A stretch of DNA of 64,000 bases from Quercus robur (lineage: Eukaryota; Streptophyta; Magnoliopsida; Fagales; Fagaceae). The stretch lies in contig NC_065537.1 in the NCBI RefSeq assembly GCF_932294415.1, positions 5,560,349 through 5,624,348 on the forward strand, in the 5' to 3' direction. A program made the position numbers and the translations under genes. The stretch's first letter is position 1. Each line of letters begins with the position of its first letter. The notes beneath the pieces were generated by a model, which was given only the letters and a program-made list of their open reading frames with translations, did not search any database and had not been told where the DNA came from. Shown here piece by piece: positions 1-11,649 of this stretch.

Positions 1-72
1 ATATAAAAGCTAATGTGAAGATCAAAGCAGTATTGGCTCCCTTGCATACATCTACAACAAAGATTGCTTAAA

Positions 73-110
<38 letters not shown>
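1..110. repeat. Segmental duplication, block A, left part
   Basis: This stretch matches 13293-13385 almost base for base (the run beginning atataaaagctaatgtgaag, then a shared phrase ending in acaacaaagatt) and ends in an AAT microsatellite. It continues after the Helitron at 1942-1978, where a phrase of the form gatggagNgcggta matches 13388-13400. Together with 1979-5100 it forms block A, paired with block B at 13293-20110. The left edge is cut by the window, so the duplication may extend further. No gene is seen here. Confidence 0.8.
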
Positions 111-111
<1 letters not shown>

Positions 112-1941
112 TAGTCGTTAACCCGTGCGATGCACGGAAAAGTTATTTATATAATAAAATCTAAGAAATTTAGAAATAGTAAATTGGGTCAATAATATGC
201 ATATTATAGACATTTTGCTAGTTAGCATTAAAAAAAATATAGATCTGTCATAATTAAATAAAATACAATGGGAAGAAATATTTAACTTCTATATTTTTCT
301 ATAGTTTAGAATTAGAAGTGTTGTCTAACATAGAATGTTATTGGGTTATAAGAGAGATTTTTATAAAATGTTAATACCACATATATATATATATATATAT
401 ATATATGCTTATATTGTCAACATCTCACTGCAGGTGCATAGTTACTGAAACTTACAACATAATTTACATTTCTTAAATTAATAAAGCAAAATTCCCAAAA
501 GTTATATATATATATATATATATATACACACTCAAAACTAATATAAACTACAAAGATATAAACAAATCTTACTTAGTCATAGTAATAACAATATAAAAAA
601 TTCAAAACATAGAACATTATCAAAATTATAACACCTAATTTCATTATCTTTTACATTGAATCCAAACAAATAAGTAATCAGCCAAAAATCATAGCTTTAA
701 TTAAGAAAACAAAAAATCACATGAACCCAAATAAAAATTCTCAATAAAGCAAAAACATATAAGGTAAAGAATTAAGATCAACCTAACAAATAATTAATTG
801 AAATTGATCCAAACAAATAATTAATCAACCAAAAATCATAGCTTTAATTAAGAAAACAAAAAATCACATGAACCCAAATAAAAATTCTCAATAAAGCAAA
901 AACATATAAGGTAAAGAATTAAGATCAACCTACTGAGACGCAAATACCAAAAACCCCAAGACTTAAAGTTTCCACATTTTATAGAATACCCAAATTCTAC
1001 TTCAAAACCAAACAAAACCCTTCAAATTCAAAAAATTCATATATAATATACCAAATAAAAATTTACCACTCCTTGGTTGCAGCTTCGATTTTTCTCCAAA
1101 AAATAGAGATGCTTCATCTGCTATATACAATATAAAATAATTATTAGAAATTTCAACCCAAAAACCAAACCCACAAAAACACTGTCAAAATATAGAGATT
1201 AATCCAAATACTCAAAAGAAAATCAATTCTAAACATAACAAAAGAATAAGATAGAATGAAAATCTCAGGCACATATGAAAGCAAATAAAAAAGAAAGAAC
1301 CTTTTTTTTTTTTTTTTTTTTACATGAGTCTCTCTTCTTCATCTTCTTTTAATCTTAAAGTGAAGTTTTTTTTTTTTGAGAAACATCTTAAAGTGAAGTT
1401 AAGTTTAGGGTCTTGAGATGGTAATTGCTAGGGGTTTAAGGAGAGAAGAGAGAGTCCTACCAGGAGTCTCTCTCTTTTTTCTTAGTCCTAAAGTTTTTTT
1501 TTTTTTTTTTTTTTCTTTGGAAACCTAAAGTGAGTCCTTTAAAAAAAAAAAAAAAAAAAAAAAAATTCTAACGTGTTATGTGAGTTTTTTTTTTTTTTTT
1601 AACCTAATTAAAGTGAGTCATTTTTTTTTTCAATTCTAACGTGAGGTATCTTAAAAAATTATAATTAATTTTTAATCTTCCATTTTATATTATATATAGA
1701 TAACAATAATAATGTGATAAGCTCTGAAAAGGTCAAAAAAATATATCTAATAGAGTTTTACTTAAACTAAACTATTGTAACACTGAAAAGATAATTACAC
1801 GTTGAAAAGAAATAATAAATATATAAAATATAAAACCTAGAATAAAAAGAATCTAGAATAAAAAAGAAAAAGAAAATAGTGGTGACGTGGAAAATTGTGG
1901 GAGTTTCAAAGGCTTCAGTTATATATATATATATATATAGA
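111..1941 (-). mobile_element. Helitron, non-autonomous, copy 1
   Basis: Read on the minus strand the element starts TCTATATATA at 1941 and ends with a hairpin (palindrome cccgtgcgatgcacgg at 122-137) followed by a short spacer and CTAG at 111-114. It sits between A and T, the standard Helitron target. Its first 90 or so bases (a GAAGCCTTTGAA-type phrase, then a phrase around CACGTCACCAC) are shared with the Helitrons at 23857 and 11364. The paralogous block at about 13380 lacks the insertion, which confirms both ends. It is 1831 bp long, AT-rich and has no RepHel-type coding region, so it would need an enzyme supplied in trans. Confidence 0.85.
661..954. repeat. 147-bp tandem duplication inside Helitron 1
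   Basis: Two near-identical units follow each other with a period of 147 bases. The phrase atagctttaattaagaaaac occurs at 691 and again at 838, and the downstream parts through gtaaagaattaagatcaacc match throughout. Copies 2 and 3 of the Helitron family do not show the duplication, so it looks private to this insertion. Confidence 0.8.
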
Positions 1942-1978
1942 TAATAAAGATGGAGTGCGGTACGATGAGCAGTGCGGT

Positions 1979-2740
1979 ACATCTTATTAGTTTTGCTTCA
2001 AAACGATTTAGCAATAAAAGCATAATTAAGGGTTCTAAATATTTGCTAAGGTTACTATAGCATCTTTCAAGAATTATCCATAAATACTTCTGAGCTTCAG
2101 CAAAATCCTCTAAAACAATGGCTGCAAAATTGCATTCTGTCCAAGCAGATAATGATTGAGGACATGATGCACTTCATGCAAGTGGTCTTTACAACTCAGT
2201 GGAGCCTCCACCAAAACCAAATAATCCATGAAGGGAAAGAGGCAAGCCCAATTGAAGCCTTACTAACCTCAAAACATTTGATATGCAGGTACCAAATAGC
2301 ATATGTAACAGGACAAAGGGAAAAACCAAATAGGCCCACCAACACATAAGTGTGCAGGCCTGGCAACTCCATATCAAAGCTGATGGAGTCAGACATAAAT
2401 GGCGTACAAGAAGTGGAATTTCCTTTGAAGCCATAAGCAGGGAGGGAAGTAGAATTTTGGAAGCCTATGACACCACTAAAACCTGGTCCACATTCATAGC
2501 CAAGCAGACTGACATACAAAGTGCAGTCATAAAAGCTACATAGTTGGGGTTCACAAGCACTACCATCATCACTCACAGTGAAGGAAGAGAACAGAGGTGG
2601 AAGCAAAACAAGGAATTCCATTGGTATAGCAGGGCACCATTTGCAGACATCCAACACTTAAGCCAGCAAGGAATAAAACTCATAGTCCAAGCTGTTCCCC
2701 ATACATTCTCTTTGGTTGAACCAACTCTTTTGTAATAGCT
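1979..2740 (+). pseudogene. LINE 3' fragment (RNase H end), copy A
   Basis: This is the C-terminal end of a plant LINE ORF2. Around 2152-2349 the reading resembles the linker after the zf-RVT domain (WSLHQNQIIHEGK, the usual W.-RN..-H.GK pattern). At 2352-2735 there is an RNase H-like stretch (KADG, then SGISFEAISREGSRILEAYD, then THSEGREQRWK). Several in-frame stops interrupt it. The same sequence continues further 5' in copy B (from about 16545), showing that block A begins inside the LINE. It is a dead fragment. Confidence 0.65.
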
Positions 2741-2844
2741 GTATTAGCTAAAGACTTCCTGTGCTTGGTACATTCCCGACCTGGTATCAAAAAAAAAAAA
2801 AAAGGGAATTCAGTATAGAACTAAAGATCCATATATTTTAAAGG

Positions 2845-3170
2845 GCACCTTGTTGGGATCAAACAACTCTTCTAGCAAAGAAGTATTCCTAAGGCATCAT
2901 TCTGAATATACATTGCATAAACACGGTCCTGGCTAATTCATCAGCAAGCTTATTGACCATTGCTAAAGTATCATAACCATAGCCACAACTGGCACCAATC
3001 ACTGTATCCCCTTTCAGAGCAACATGTTTCCAAACCCTGGTAAAAATAGTCAATATCAACTATTTGATGCTTGGATACATTTGCCTGAAATAATTGGCAA
3101 AATAGGAACAAAAATGTCTCAATTTAGAGATGGAATTGGGCAAAAAAATGCATTAATAGGAGCCTGTAGT
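2845..3170 (-). pseudogene. Broken SAM-dependent methyltransferase, copy A
   Basis: Read on the minus strand, a phrase like FTRVWKHVALKGDTVIGASC, then GYGYDTLAMVNKLADELA, recalls the plant rRNA-methylase-like SAM methyltransferases (Arabidopsis At1g16445 type), where motif I reads DATCGNGNDTLAM. Copy B keeps [10 protein letters not shown] but here the motif has decayed to GASCGYGYDT. Downstream residues that should give MDIQ..L.NTSSLLEE are only recoverable in another frame, so the reading frame is lost. Family assignment is from memory of the motif. That it is a relic is seen directly. Confidence 0.55.
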
Positions 3171-4540
3171 AGGTCATTCCAGTATAGCATCAAACAAGGT
3201 CCATAAAACAAAGTCATTTCGTTGACCCACCAAGCAAAAGTAGCATTAAGCTCATAAACTTAAGTACCAAGATGTGTGTGTGTGTGTGTGTTTATGGTTA
3301 ATTATGAAAGAGTTTGGCGATCATCTGTACCAATGTATAAAAAGGCATTTTAAAGATCACCAAAAAATCTAGATTGTGGTATAGTTTCCTAGAAAGGAGC
3401 AGTTAATCATAAATGGTAGAGTGATCTGGTACAATTCATTCTGTTTAAGGATGAGCAGATCACTTGCAATATAGAAAGTGAAGTAAGCATGGGATATGTA
3501 TAGCAAGCATATTATCATTGAGTATGCCATTGAAGTGTCAATAAAAGACATCTTGGGACCTTAAATCAATTGCTAATTGATCGAAAAGATAAGAAAATTG
3601 TAGAGAGTAATCCAACATGCGTGTTCCAATTTGTGCTCATATCAAACAAAGATTTATAAAAACTTTATCCACACATACACATGCAAGCACACAAAACCCC
3701 AAAAACTAAAACTTGCATCAGGTGCTTCAATTGTTCTAAGAACTTATTCTCTGCTGTAGAGCGCATTTTCAAATTTTACTTTGTTTTCTCCTATTGTTCC
3801 CACTATATATAATGCCAAAAGACGCGGTGAAGCGAATTTTTCTGTTGCCTTCTAATCCGAACTAGCAAAGATTAAAATCTTTGAAAAGAATCAAAATAGC
3901 AAACCAAATAAACAATTACATAAAATCAATATTTCAAGGAATCCAGTCGTTAAGTACACATACATACCTACAAAAAACAATTTAAGTTTAGAGAAATTAA
4001 CCTACAAGTTTAAAGCAATTAAGCTTCAGTCCAATGAAAAGCTATAAAATTTACAACAAAACCCAGATTTTTGTAAGTATAGTTTCTCAAAGGAATCCAT
4101 CAGCATAGAAGCAAATATTGAATTTTAGCATATAACCCGAATGGCTAACCGCTACTAGTACTCTGTTTTCTTATGAAAAAGAAAATATTTTTATAAGAAG
4201 TGAAAGAGGGAAAAGGGGTACCAAAAAGAGAAGAATCAAGTGGAATAAGATTTTCAGAAGAAGCGAGAGTCCATTCTCTAGAGTTACAAAGGAATGTGAA
4301 GAAGAACGAAGTCAAAGCGTAACATGTTCGAGAAAATAGAGGGAAAAAAAAAAAAAAAAACAGTAACAATTGAAATAAATAACAAACACAATCCTAAAAT
4401 ATCCCACATTGATAAAATACAAGTAAATTTTTTTATTTATAAATTGTTGCTATAACCTTGTTAATTGCCGAGCTTAGTAACGTTAGCTTGTAATCAAGTT
4501 GGGGCATTAAAGTGGTTGAATGTATGTTGAGACCACCTAG

Positions 4541-4642
4541 GTGAGATGTGGTTAATATGTTGATTTGTCCAATATATGGAGTCCATATTCTGTGAGATGT
4601 GGTTAATATGTTGATTTGTCCAATATATGGAGTCCATATTCT
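4541..4642. repeat. 51-bp tandem duplication
   Basis: The units 4541-4591 and 4592-4642 are identical or nearly so (gtgagatgtggttaatatgt, then a gatttgtccaatatatggag phrase). Block B has one unit at about 19612-19660, so either A gained one or B lost one after the duplication. Confidence 0.85.
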
Positions 4643-5100
4643 GCATGCCCCTTGCCCTTGGGTTAAAGGACACCCCCACCCACAATGGATGGATAGCACA
4701 CATCTCAAATTGAATGGTTTGTTAAGGATTGGGGTGCCCCCACAAATCAACACACAACAACCCTCCCAGCATGCTATCTAGTTCTTCTCAATACAAACAA
4801 CCACTTTTTTTAATTTTTAATTTTTTACATTTATTTGTTGTCAATCTGTGTAAAAATCCATATTTTTTAGATGAGCTTTACCAATCTATTTTCAATTTTT
4901 TTTATACAATTATTTTCTTGTCAATCTTGGTATTTTTTTAATAAGTTGAATGGCCATTCAAACAACTACTTTTTACCATTACTAATATAAGAAAAAAAAT
5001 CGTTTTTTTTTTTTTTTTAAATGACCATTATCAATCTGTTTTCAATTTTTTTTCCCTTTTAAGTACTTTCCTATCTAATCTTGAAAAAAAAGGATTTTTT

Positions 5101-5255
5101 TTTCCTTTTTAATATGTTAAAATTAAAAAAAAAAAAAAAGCCAAATAGGACTAGAATTGATAACTTGCTATATATACCCTTCATTGATAACTTACTATAT
5201 CCTAAATAATTTGAAAATTTTTAAAAGAACCTTTTGGCCCTCCATACTCGGTAAT

Positions 5256-5304
<49 letters not shown>

Positions 5305-6225
5305 AGAAAGTCTAAAAATAAGCATAACATTCATTTAAATAGAGGAATAATGCTAGAAATACAAATTATTTTACAAAAAATATTATAAATTGTTGATGTG
5401 GTAAGTGATTATTGGTAAATGAAAAAATGATATTAATGGTGAGTCTAAATAAAAGTCAATAAGAGGTTGGTCACATTAACATTTTGTAAAAATATTGTAA
5501 AATCGAATATAATCCATAAAATATTACAATAATTAAACATTCAGCATCTTTAAAATGAACACATGGGTATTTTAACAATTATCTCAACAAATAAAAGGGA
5601 AAAAAAATTCTAAGTTTCATCCTAACACATTTAGGGCTTACTTGTATCACAGGAGTAGAAAAATTGAAAGGTTAGCAGCTTTGTTGATTCGTCACACCAC
5701 CAAGTCCCCCACACAATTGTAGAAAAAATTGCTAACAGTGTTCTTATAGGTGACTCTCTCTCTCTCTCTCCGTTGGCATTTGCCTTCTTCTTCTTCTTTT
5801 TTATAATCTTTTCAGTTCTTTCATTTTTCCCATTGTTGCTGCAGTTTTGTGTTTACAATATAAAAGTAAAAGTTCTGTGTGACTAGACTAGACAAGAAAG
5901 AGTGAAAGATAAGCTTGAAGCTTCCATTGGCCCCTCAACCCTGTACAATTCTCTTGTGTTACTTTACTTTTCATTTGCTTTCTTTTTTATTTTCCTTATA
6001 ATATATTATAATAATCAATATATTATATACCATATGGCTTTATAATTTATAAATGTACTTGATTAGTTTGATTAAAATATACAATATATACTACTATATT
6101 AACATGTGTTTATCACTTAAAAAAAAAATTTAACATGTATTTAATTGTTGTTTATAGCACATATTGAGTTATGAAGTATTGTACATTACTATTCTAGATT
6201 TCATACACACAAAAAATTTTTATAC
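5101..6225. other. Non-genic AT-rich DNA with a TA microsatellite
   Basis: No coding region is supported. The stretch holds a TA/TACA microsatellite at about 5258-5300, a short CT run near 5755-5770 and a hairpin-forming MITE candidate (listed separately). Confidence 0.6.
5345..5512. mobile_element. Candidate hairpin MITE
   Basis: The left flank (ataatgctagaaatacaaat, then attttacaaaaaatattata) is roughly the reverse complement of the right flank (ggtcacattaacattttgta, then aaaatattgtaaaat), leaving a central loop. The structure and length fit a small non-autonomous TIR element. Exact ends and a target duplication could not be fixed by eye. Confidence 0.4.
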
Positions 6226-6260
6226 ATGGCCCCCCAAAGAAATTCCTAGCTCCATCACTG
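6226..6260 (+). mobile_element. Possible hAT terminus relic
   Basis: The string catggccccccaaagaaattc followed by ctagctccatcactg resembles the 3' end of hAT elements whose inverted repeat reads CAGGGACGGAGC in reverse. I found no matching left end or 8-bp duplication, so this is only a remnant or a chance match. Confidence 0.3.
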
Positions 6261-6261
6261 C

Positions 6262-6561
6262 CTATCTGCATGTAGAAAACGATTTGTCCTTGCATCTAAG
6301 AGACTTGGTCATAGCCTCGTGGTCATCCTCTAGTATGGTAGAGGAGAAACCACAATCACCAGCAAATCTAAGAGATTGAACAACCACCATGCATTTCACA
6401 GTATTGAGCAAAGAAGGGAGAGCAAACTTGTCCGACATAGAGGCGAGAAGAAGTCCCAAGTGGTTTCTGATAACTACCCTAACACCTACTTCATTCGAGT
6501 CTTGAAAGAAAGCATTGTCATTGCAATGTTCATGTGTTTTGGTATTGTTAAACAATGCCAA
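6262..6561 (-). pseudogene. LINE-derived RNase H fragment
   Basis: The minus-strand reading has the plant LINE RNase H pattern: VGVRVVIRNHLGLLLASMS (the G.V.RD..G.. strand), then a helix with A..FA.D.G, then STILEDDHEAMTKSL (the E.D...V...L step), then KDKSF. The D-E-D core is partly visible. Only this domain is present, without the adjacent reverse transcriptase or zinc-binding domain, so it is a detached scrap with no expected function. Confidence 0.6.
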
Positions 6562-6599
6562 ATTATGTGTCTTTTATTGAGTTTTAATGTGTCTTAAAG

Positions 6600-7060
6600 T
6601 TGTAATTGAGGATCATGTTGAAAACACAAAGTTTGCTCAAGAAAAACTTTAAAAAAGTGCATTTTCAACATGTGCCTTAACAGCAACCTCGATATCTTTT
6701 CAATCTATCGGGACCCTTCTTGGTACCACCACGATCTATCGAGCCCCTTTAGGCCACTTTTGTTTCCTTGATAATTGGCTCGATACCTCTCGATCTATCA
6801 AGCTTCGCATTTCAGCAAAAATCAGCAATGTGAAAAAGCTTATAACTTGTTCATTTGAATTGAAACTCAAATTGAGATCTGTTTGAATCGGTATTTAAAG
6901 GACATTATAAGTCATCTATTAGAAGGCTTTTAGAGAGAAAAACACTCTGTTTTGTGTGGCTAGGTCTGTTAAGGTTGAATTTGTTGCATATACATGTAAA
7001 TCCGTGAGAGTGAAGTCCTAATATTGTAGAGCTACTATCAATGTAACCATATTATTAAAA
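6600..7060. repeat. LTR-like remnant with internal TCGATCTATCGA motifs
   Basis: The stretch carries repeated tcgatctatcgag-type motifs (6695-6800) and a leader-like tail, patterns I associate with Copia LTRs. No clean TG..CA ends or 5-bp duplication were found, so family and boundaries are uncertain. Confidence 0.3.
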
Positions 7061-7370
7061 ATTAATTGGTGTCTTGGTTTGATGATAAAAAGATATCGTC
7101 AAGAGCGGATGTCATAGATTAAAACTCTCTAAAAAAAATTACTACTACTATTTTGTTTCTTTTGATTTTTAAAGAAGAATGTGTCTCTTTATTTATTTAT
7201 TTATTTTTTTTGAGAAACATGTGTCTCTTGATTAAATTGCCGCATAATAGCATATTTATAATATGCTAGGTCGGCTACGGTTGAAGGGTTGAATTTGCTG
7301 CACATATATTTATGTCGGCAAGAGTGAAGTCCTAATATTGTAGAGTTATTATTAATGTAACCAAGTTAGA
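6957..7370. repeat. Direct repeat of about 95 bp
   Basis: A phrase of the form ctaggtcNgNtNaggttgaa, followed by gagtgaagtcctaatattgt and agag and aatgtaacca, occurs at 6957-7050 and again at 7265-7365. It is a diverged direct duplication separated by about 210 bp, including a TTTA-rich stretch. No coding content is seen. Confidence 0.65.
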
Positions 7371-10007
7371 GCTAACATGCATAAAATATAGATGCGAGTG
7401 CGAACAGGGTACAAAACTTAAATGATAAATCAAAATTTATTTATTCTAAATGTTGTAGCATTTGTGGTTAAATATGCTTACATGGATTTTATTTATTTGT
7501 TTATTTTTTATTTTTTATCTTGTTGCTAGGTAAGTTTTTATGCAGGGGCTACAACCCCTGAGCTTAAAGTCACTTAGTTGACTAGATACCACTTGGGCCG
7601 GCAGGCCCAGTGGTATGCTTACATCGGTTTTGTGTGACCACGTGAGGTAAGTCTCATAAGTATATTGAAATGCTAAAATTTCAATCAATTGTACAACAAA
7701 ACACTTACAAATTAATGTATCAATAAATGTGATTTGTACTATTTTAACAATATAATAAATAGAAAATAAATAAATGTATATCTAATTTTTTTTTTTGTGT
7801 GATTAATTATGTCATGGCCCAAAATTATCTACATAAATTTGAGCATGTGACTAACAAATCGATACCTAACAAGAATGTCAGGGTTATTTTCTGTTGGCCT
7901 TACTTGAAGGGTCTTGAACATTCAGCACAAAATAAAATAAAATAAAATAAAATAAAATACTTGAAGGGTCTTGAATGATGGCACAAAGTGACAAAGGTCA
8001 TACCTAGCTATTAAATCTAACAACTTAACCTCTGTTAGCCAAGGCCATACCTAGCTATCACATCTCTTCAATGATGGCACAAAGGTCAATAATATTTATT
8101 ATCTCAAGTACAATTTTGCACATGCATCATACAAATCATATTCAAAATTTAAAGAAATATTTTTGGTCCCTCTGTTGATGACAATCATGTTTAAGTGGTG
8201 ACAACAAATCTACAACCTTGCATCTTTAGAGAACAAAAATGTGTTTGAATGAATATAAGGATCCTGGAACTTATAGGCAAACATGCACCAACGGGAATAG
8301 ACATACTTAATCCAAAAGTTACAACCTAATCCAAAATCGCTTCTTCTCTAACGAATACAACGTTGCGCCAAGTAATACCCACAGGCAGCTCTACGTTTAG
8401 TTTATGGTGGTCACAGATCACTCTGACCTGAAAAAAATAAAAATAAAAAATAAAAAATAAAAAATGAAAAATTATTATATATAAATTTTAAAAATTTATG
8501 ATTTTTTAATTCTTAAAAAATATTTGTGACCATCTTAAATTTTTTTAGGCCAACCATAATTAAATTTTGAATAAAATTTAGTAACAAACTTGGTTGTAAA
8601 TTATGAGTATAACTCTACTCAATAATATATTTTTTATTATACGTGAATTTTGACAAATCTACAAATAGATTACAGTTTCTTCTTATTTAATGAGAGTTGT
8701 AGCCTTAGGATACAATTAAGTTTGTAATCAAATTTTGTTCTTAAACTTTAGACCCCTTAACGAAAAGAAAAATCTCAAGAAAATTTTTATCTAACTAAAA
8801 TTTTGATAGAGATGTAACTTGCAACATTGGTAATAAGACTATTATGCAAAAATTTCAAAATAAAAAAATTGTAAGACTTTTTGTATTTGTGTGTGTGTGG
8901 TTTTTTTTTTTTTTTTTGGATCAATATATTAAGTTCTCTTTTAATTAAATTTTGTATAATTTAAGTTTCTTAATAACCACCTTAAAAAATATTCCTCGAG
9001 CTGCCACTGGTAATACCTTGATCAAGTGGGGGCTATTACATATGTCAGCATGCTCCATATTATGATGTGGTCACCTATCACAATTATATAAACTAACATC
9101 TCCCACTTGATCGCACCATAACTAATGGTATGGCTCCAATCTACATGCATTATGGTTGTTATTATTGATTAGTTTTTTGTTGTAATTATATGTTTATTAC
9201 TATATTTATGGTTGTAATTGTATTTCAATTTTAGATATATAGGAATTGATAACATGTTTCGTATAACCTATTATTAATCAAGCAGGTTATTAAACAAGTT
9301 ATTTGTATTGACCTTTACATGACTTGTTAATTAAAAGGGTTAAATGTGCTAGGCCGGGTCAATCTGTTTAATAAACAAGTCATGTTAAGTCATGTTAGGG
9401 TTGAGAATTTTTGACATGTTTACAAAATAGGTTAGGTTTGGGTCAATCTATATAGACGAATACTCATGGGTCGACACCACACGAACCCGATCCGCGAACA
9501 TAAATTGCGACCCTTGGTTTTGACCCATGCCAACTTTGTTTTATGATACCAATAGATTAACATTAGTGTGAACTTGGGCAATTCATGTACACATTTTCAT
9601 CACCTCACACTGATCTCACCACTTATCATACACTAGTTTGGATAACTTTTGATTCACCATCTTTCGAGTGAATGACAACGGTACCAAGATTAGCTCAGAT
9701 CCCATAGTTTATGATACAGCCAACGCCCATATATATTGAGATTGAAGAATTTAGTCGTACACACCAAACCATGAGTCAACTTGCGTTGAAATTTTCACCC
9801 ATATATACTTCTTCTAAGCTACAATTCCTAAAGGTTTTGTTGAATTCCCAAATTTGTCGACATTTCTTGAAATTTTTGTTCTATACATCCTTCAATCCCG
9901 AATTCCTAAAGGTTTTCCTGAATTAAGACTTGCTATTGGGACGGCATTTTTATTGAATTCACGAAACAATTTCGTGGTGTAAAGTTGTGATTTACAAATT
10001 TGTATTT
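7371..10007. other. Non-genic, repeat-derived DNA
   Basis: I see no supported gene. The stretch contains a pentanucleotide run (AAAAT, about 7926-7959), a short local duplication (two catacctagctat phrases at about 7999 and 8047, two cttgaagggtcttgaa phrases near 7901 and 7960), and at 9240-9540 a degenerate block rich in gggtcaat and cgacccg-like words typical of an old dispersed plant repeat. At 9830-9930 a gaattcctaaaggttttN-type phrase is repeated. Confidence 0.55.
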
Positions 10008-11030
10008 TGTTGGCTTTTATTCGGTGTCAAATTTGATTGTAATTATATTCAATCTTGTGTACCCTGTATTTATTGTGGGTTGTGATTGTAAGGGTTGTGT
10101 GTTAGAGAGAGAGAGTGTGAAGACTTAAGCAAGTGAAGCCAGAAGACTTCTTGCGGGTGTCTCGCGACTAAGCTTCCCGCGAAGTGAAGCATGTGTCTTG
10201 CACATGACTGGAATGAGAAGAGTCTGTACAGATGGAGACAAATGTGTCTCGCGAGTATCTCGCGATAAGGCCTTTCTGCGAGACACCCGCGAGACATTCA
10301 GTTCTGCCAGTCTGTACTGTCTGATACACACTTTCTGTACCCTCACTATATATATCCATATTACCCACAAATGTGAAAGAGAGCTTCTGAGAGAAAACCC
10401 TAGCTAAAACACTTGAGAGTTAGAAATTGTTATACCAACAATTCTCTACACATTTGTTTGTGGAATTTCCTCATCTCCTACCTCTCCATTTCCATACCAT
10501 TGAGAGGTCAATAGCCCAAACACTTACCACACCTTTTGAGAGTGTCCATTGGGGTTTTAGTGCTGCTAGGAAACATTGGAAGAAGCCAAGGATGACAGAT
10601 GCAACATGGAGCTTGTTGCGGGATCCGGAGAGCTAGACAAGACACAGTTCTGAGAAGCCTTGTTGGAGTAGGAGCTTGGAAGGCTTAGGTACAGCGGGTA
10701 GATTAGGCTTGGAAGGTCTCTTGCTTACCCATGTATCCCAACTGATTGACTAGTGGATCGATTACCGCTTGGAGGGCGGCGGAGAGGTTTTTCGCCGAGT
10801 TCTACGGTTTCCTCTTCGATAACACGTCTTGGTGTTATTTGTGTTTGCATCTCCCTTCCCTACTCTTATTCATTTCATTTTACTGTTGTGTTGCTTTAAA
10901 TATGGATTAGAGTAGCTCTCGTGTTTGTATGCTTGTGTTTACACTATTTTGCACTTAGTATTAAGTTAGTGTAAAATCAACCAAGCCATAATTTGAATTG
11001 GGGGTCTAAACAGGCTCTTGTGTTTTCACA
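10008..11030 (+). mobile_element. Solo LTR, probably Copia
   Basis: The segment starts TGTTGGC and ends TTTTCACA, with flanking pentamers tattt (10003-10007) and cattt (11031-11035), a 4/5 target duplication. It contains a TATA-like run (ctatatatatcc, about 10344) and a cluster of tctcgcgag and cgcgagac words common in plant Copia LTRs. No internal coding region or second LTR lies nearby, so it reads as a solo LTR left by recombination. Its size, about 1.0 kb, fits. Copia rather than Gypsy is inference. Confidence 0.6.
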
Positions 11031-11363
11031 CATTTCGAGCTTTCATGTGCTTTTCAACATATCCCAATTTCCTCCCTTCTAGCTCACAATATCACCACAT
11101 ACATGAAGATAGTACCATGATTTGGAAGTTAGTAATAGCTCAACCAAATTTCGGGCCTAAGCTGAAAACTTTAAAACGGAGTTTTTTCGTATATTTAAAT
11201 ATTAATTAAATAATATTTATATTTAATTATTGGTATATTTATCTATTTAAAATCTTTTTTTTTTCCTTTTTAGATACATAATTACTAATTAAGTTTAGGT
11301 CTGTAAGTTCAACTAATATTTATAAAATAGTTAATCCACTTAATCTTTCTTATTATATAGATA
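11031..11363. other. Non-genic DNA between solo LTR and Helitron 2
   Basis: AT-rich sequence with no supported gene, regulatory site or repeat that I recognise. Confidence 0.5.
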
Positions 11364-11609
11364 CTAGTCACTAACCTGGATTTTACCTATTTATGAGATA
11401 GACTAAAATAATTTTATAAAATCTTAAATTGATTAAGAAACTACACAATTGCATGATTTGCTATTGTATGATTTCAATTTGTGTTAAAATTTGATGAAGA
11501 AGCCATTGCTTGAACGTGCAATGGCTTATTCAAAATTTTAGATATTAAAACTTCTGAAAGACCAAAAAAAATTAAAGAATCAGATGATATACTACTTAGA
11601 AATTATTAA

Positions 11610-11649
<40 letters not shown>

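Larger units (their letters stand above)
1942..5100. repeat. Segmental duplication, block A, main part
   Basis: From 1979 this block runs parallel to 16941-20110 in the same orientation, with roughly nine in ten bases matching by eye and several small indels. It carries the LINE fragment, the broken methyltransferase and a run of AT-rich sequence with shared homopolymers. The match stops near 5095/20105 in poly-A. The stretch 3210-4140 holds no gene that I can recognise. At 4145-4369 (minus) there is an open stretch, conserved in altered form at 19133-19390, that could be a former 5' exon of the methyltransferase. I cannot confirm that. Confidence 0.85.

Noticed and set aside
1767-1982. Open frame of about 70 codons on the minus strand
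   Set aside because: Lies across the Helitron terminus and is low-complexity Tyr/Ile/Phe sequence from AT-rich DNA.
3024-3206. Plus-strand open frame over the methyltransferase relic
   Set aside because: It is the opposite strand of the recognisable minus-strand relic.
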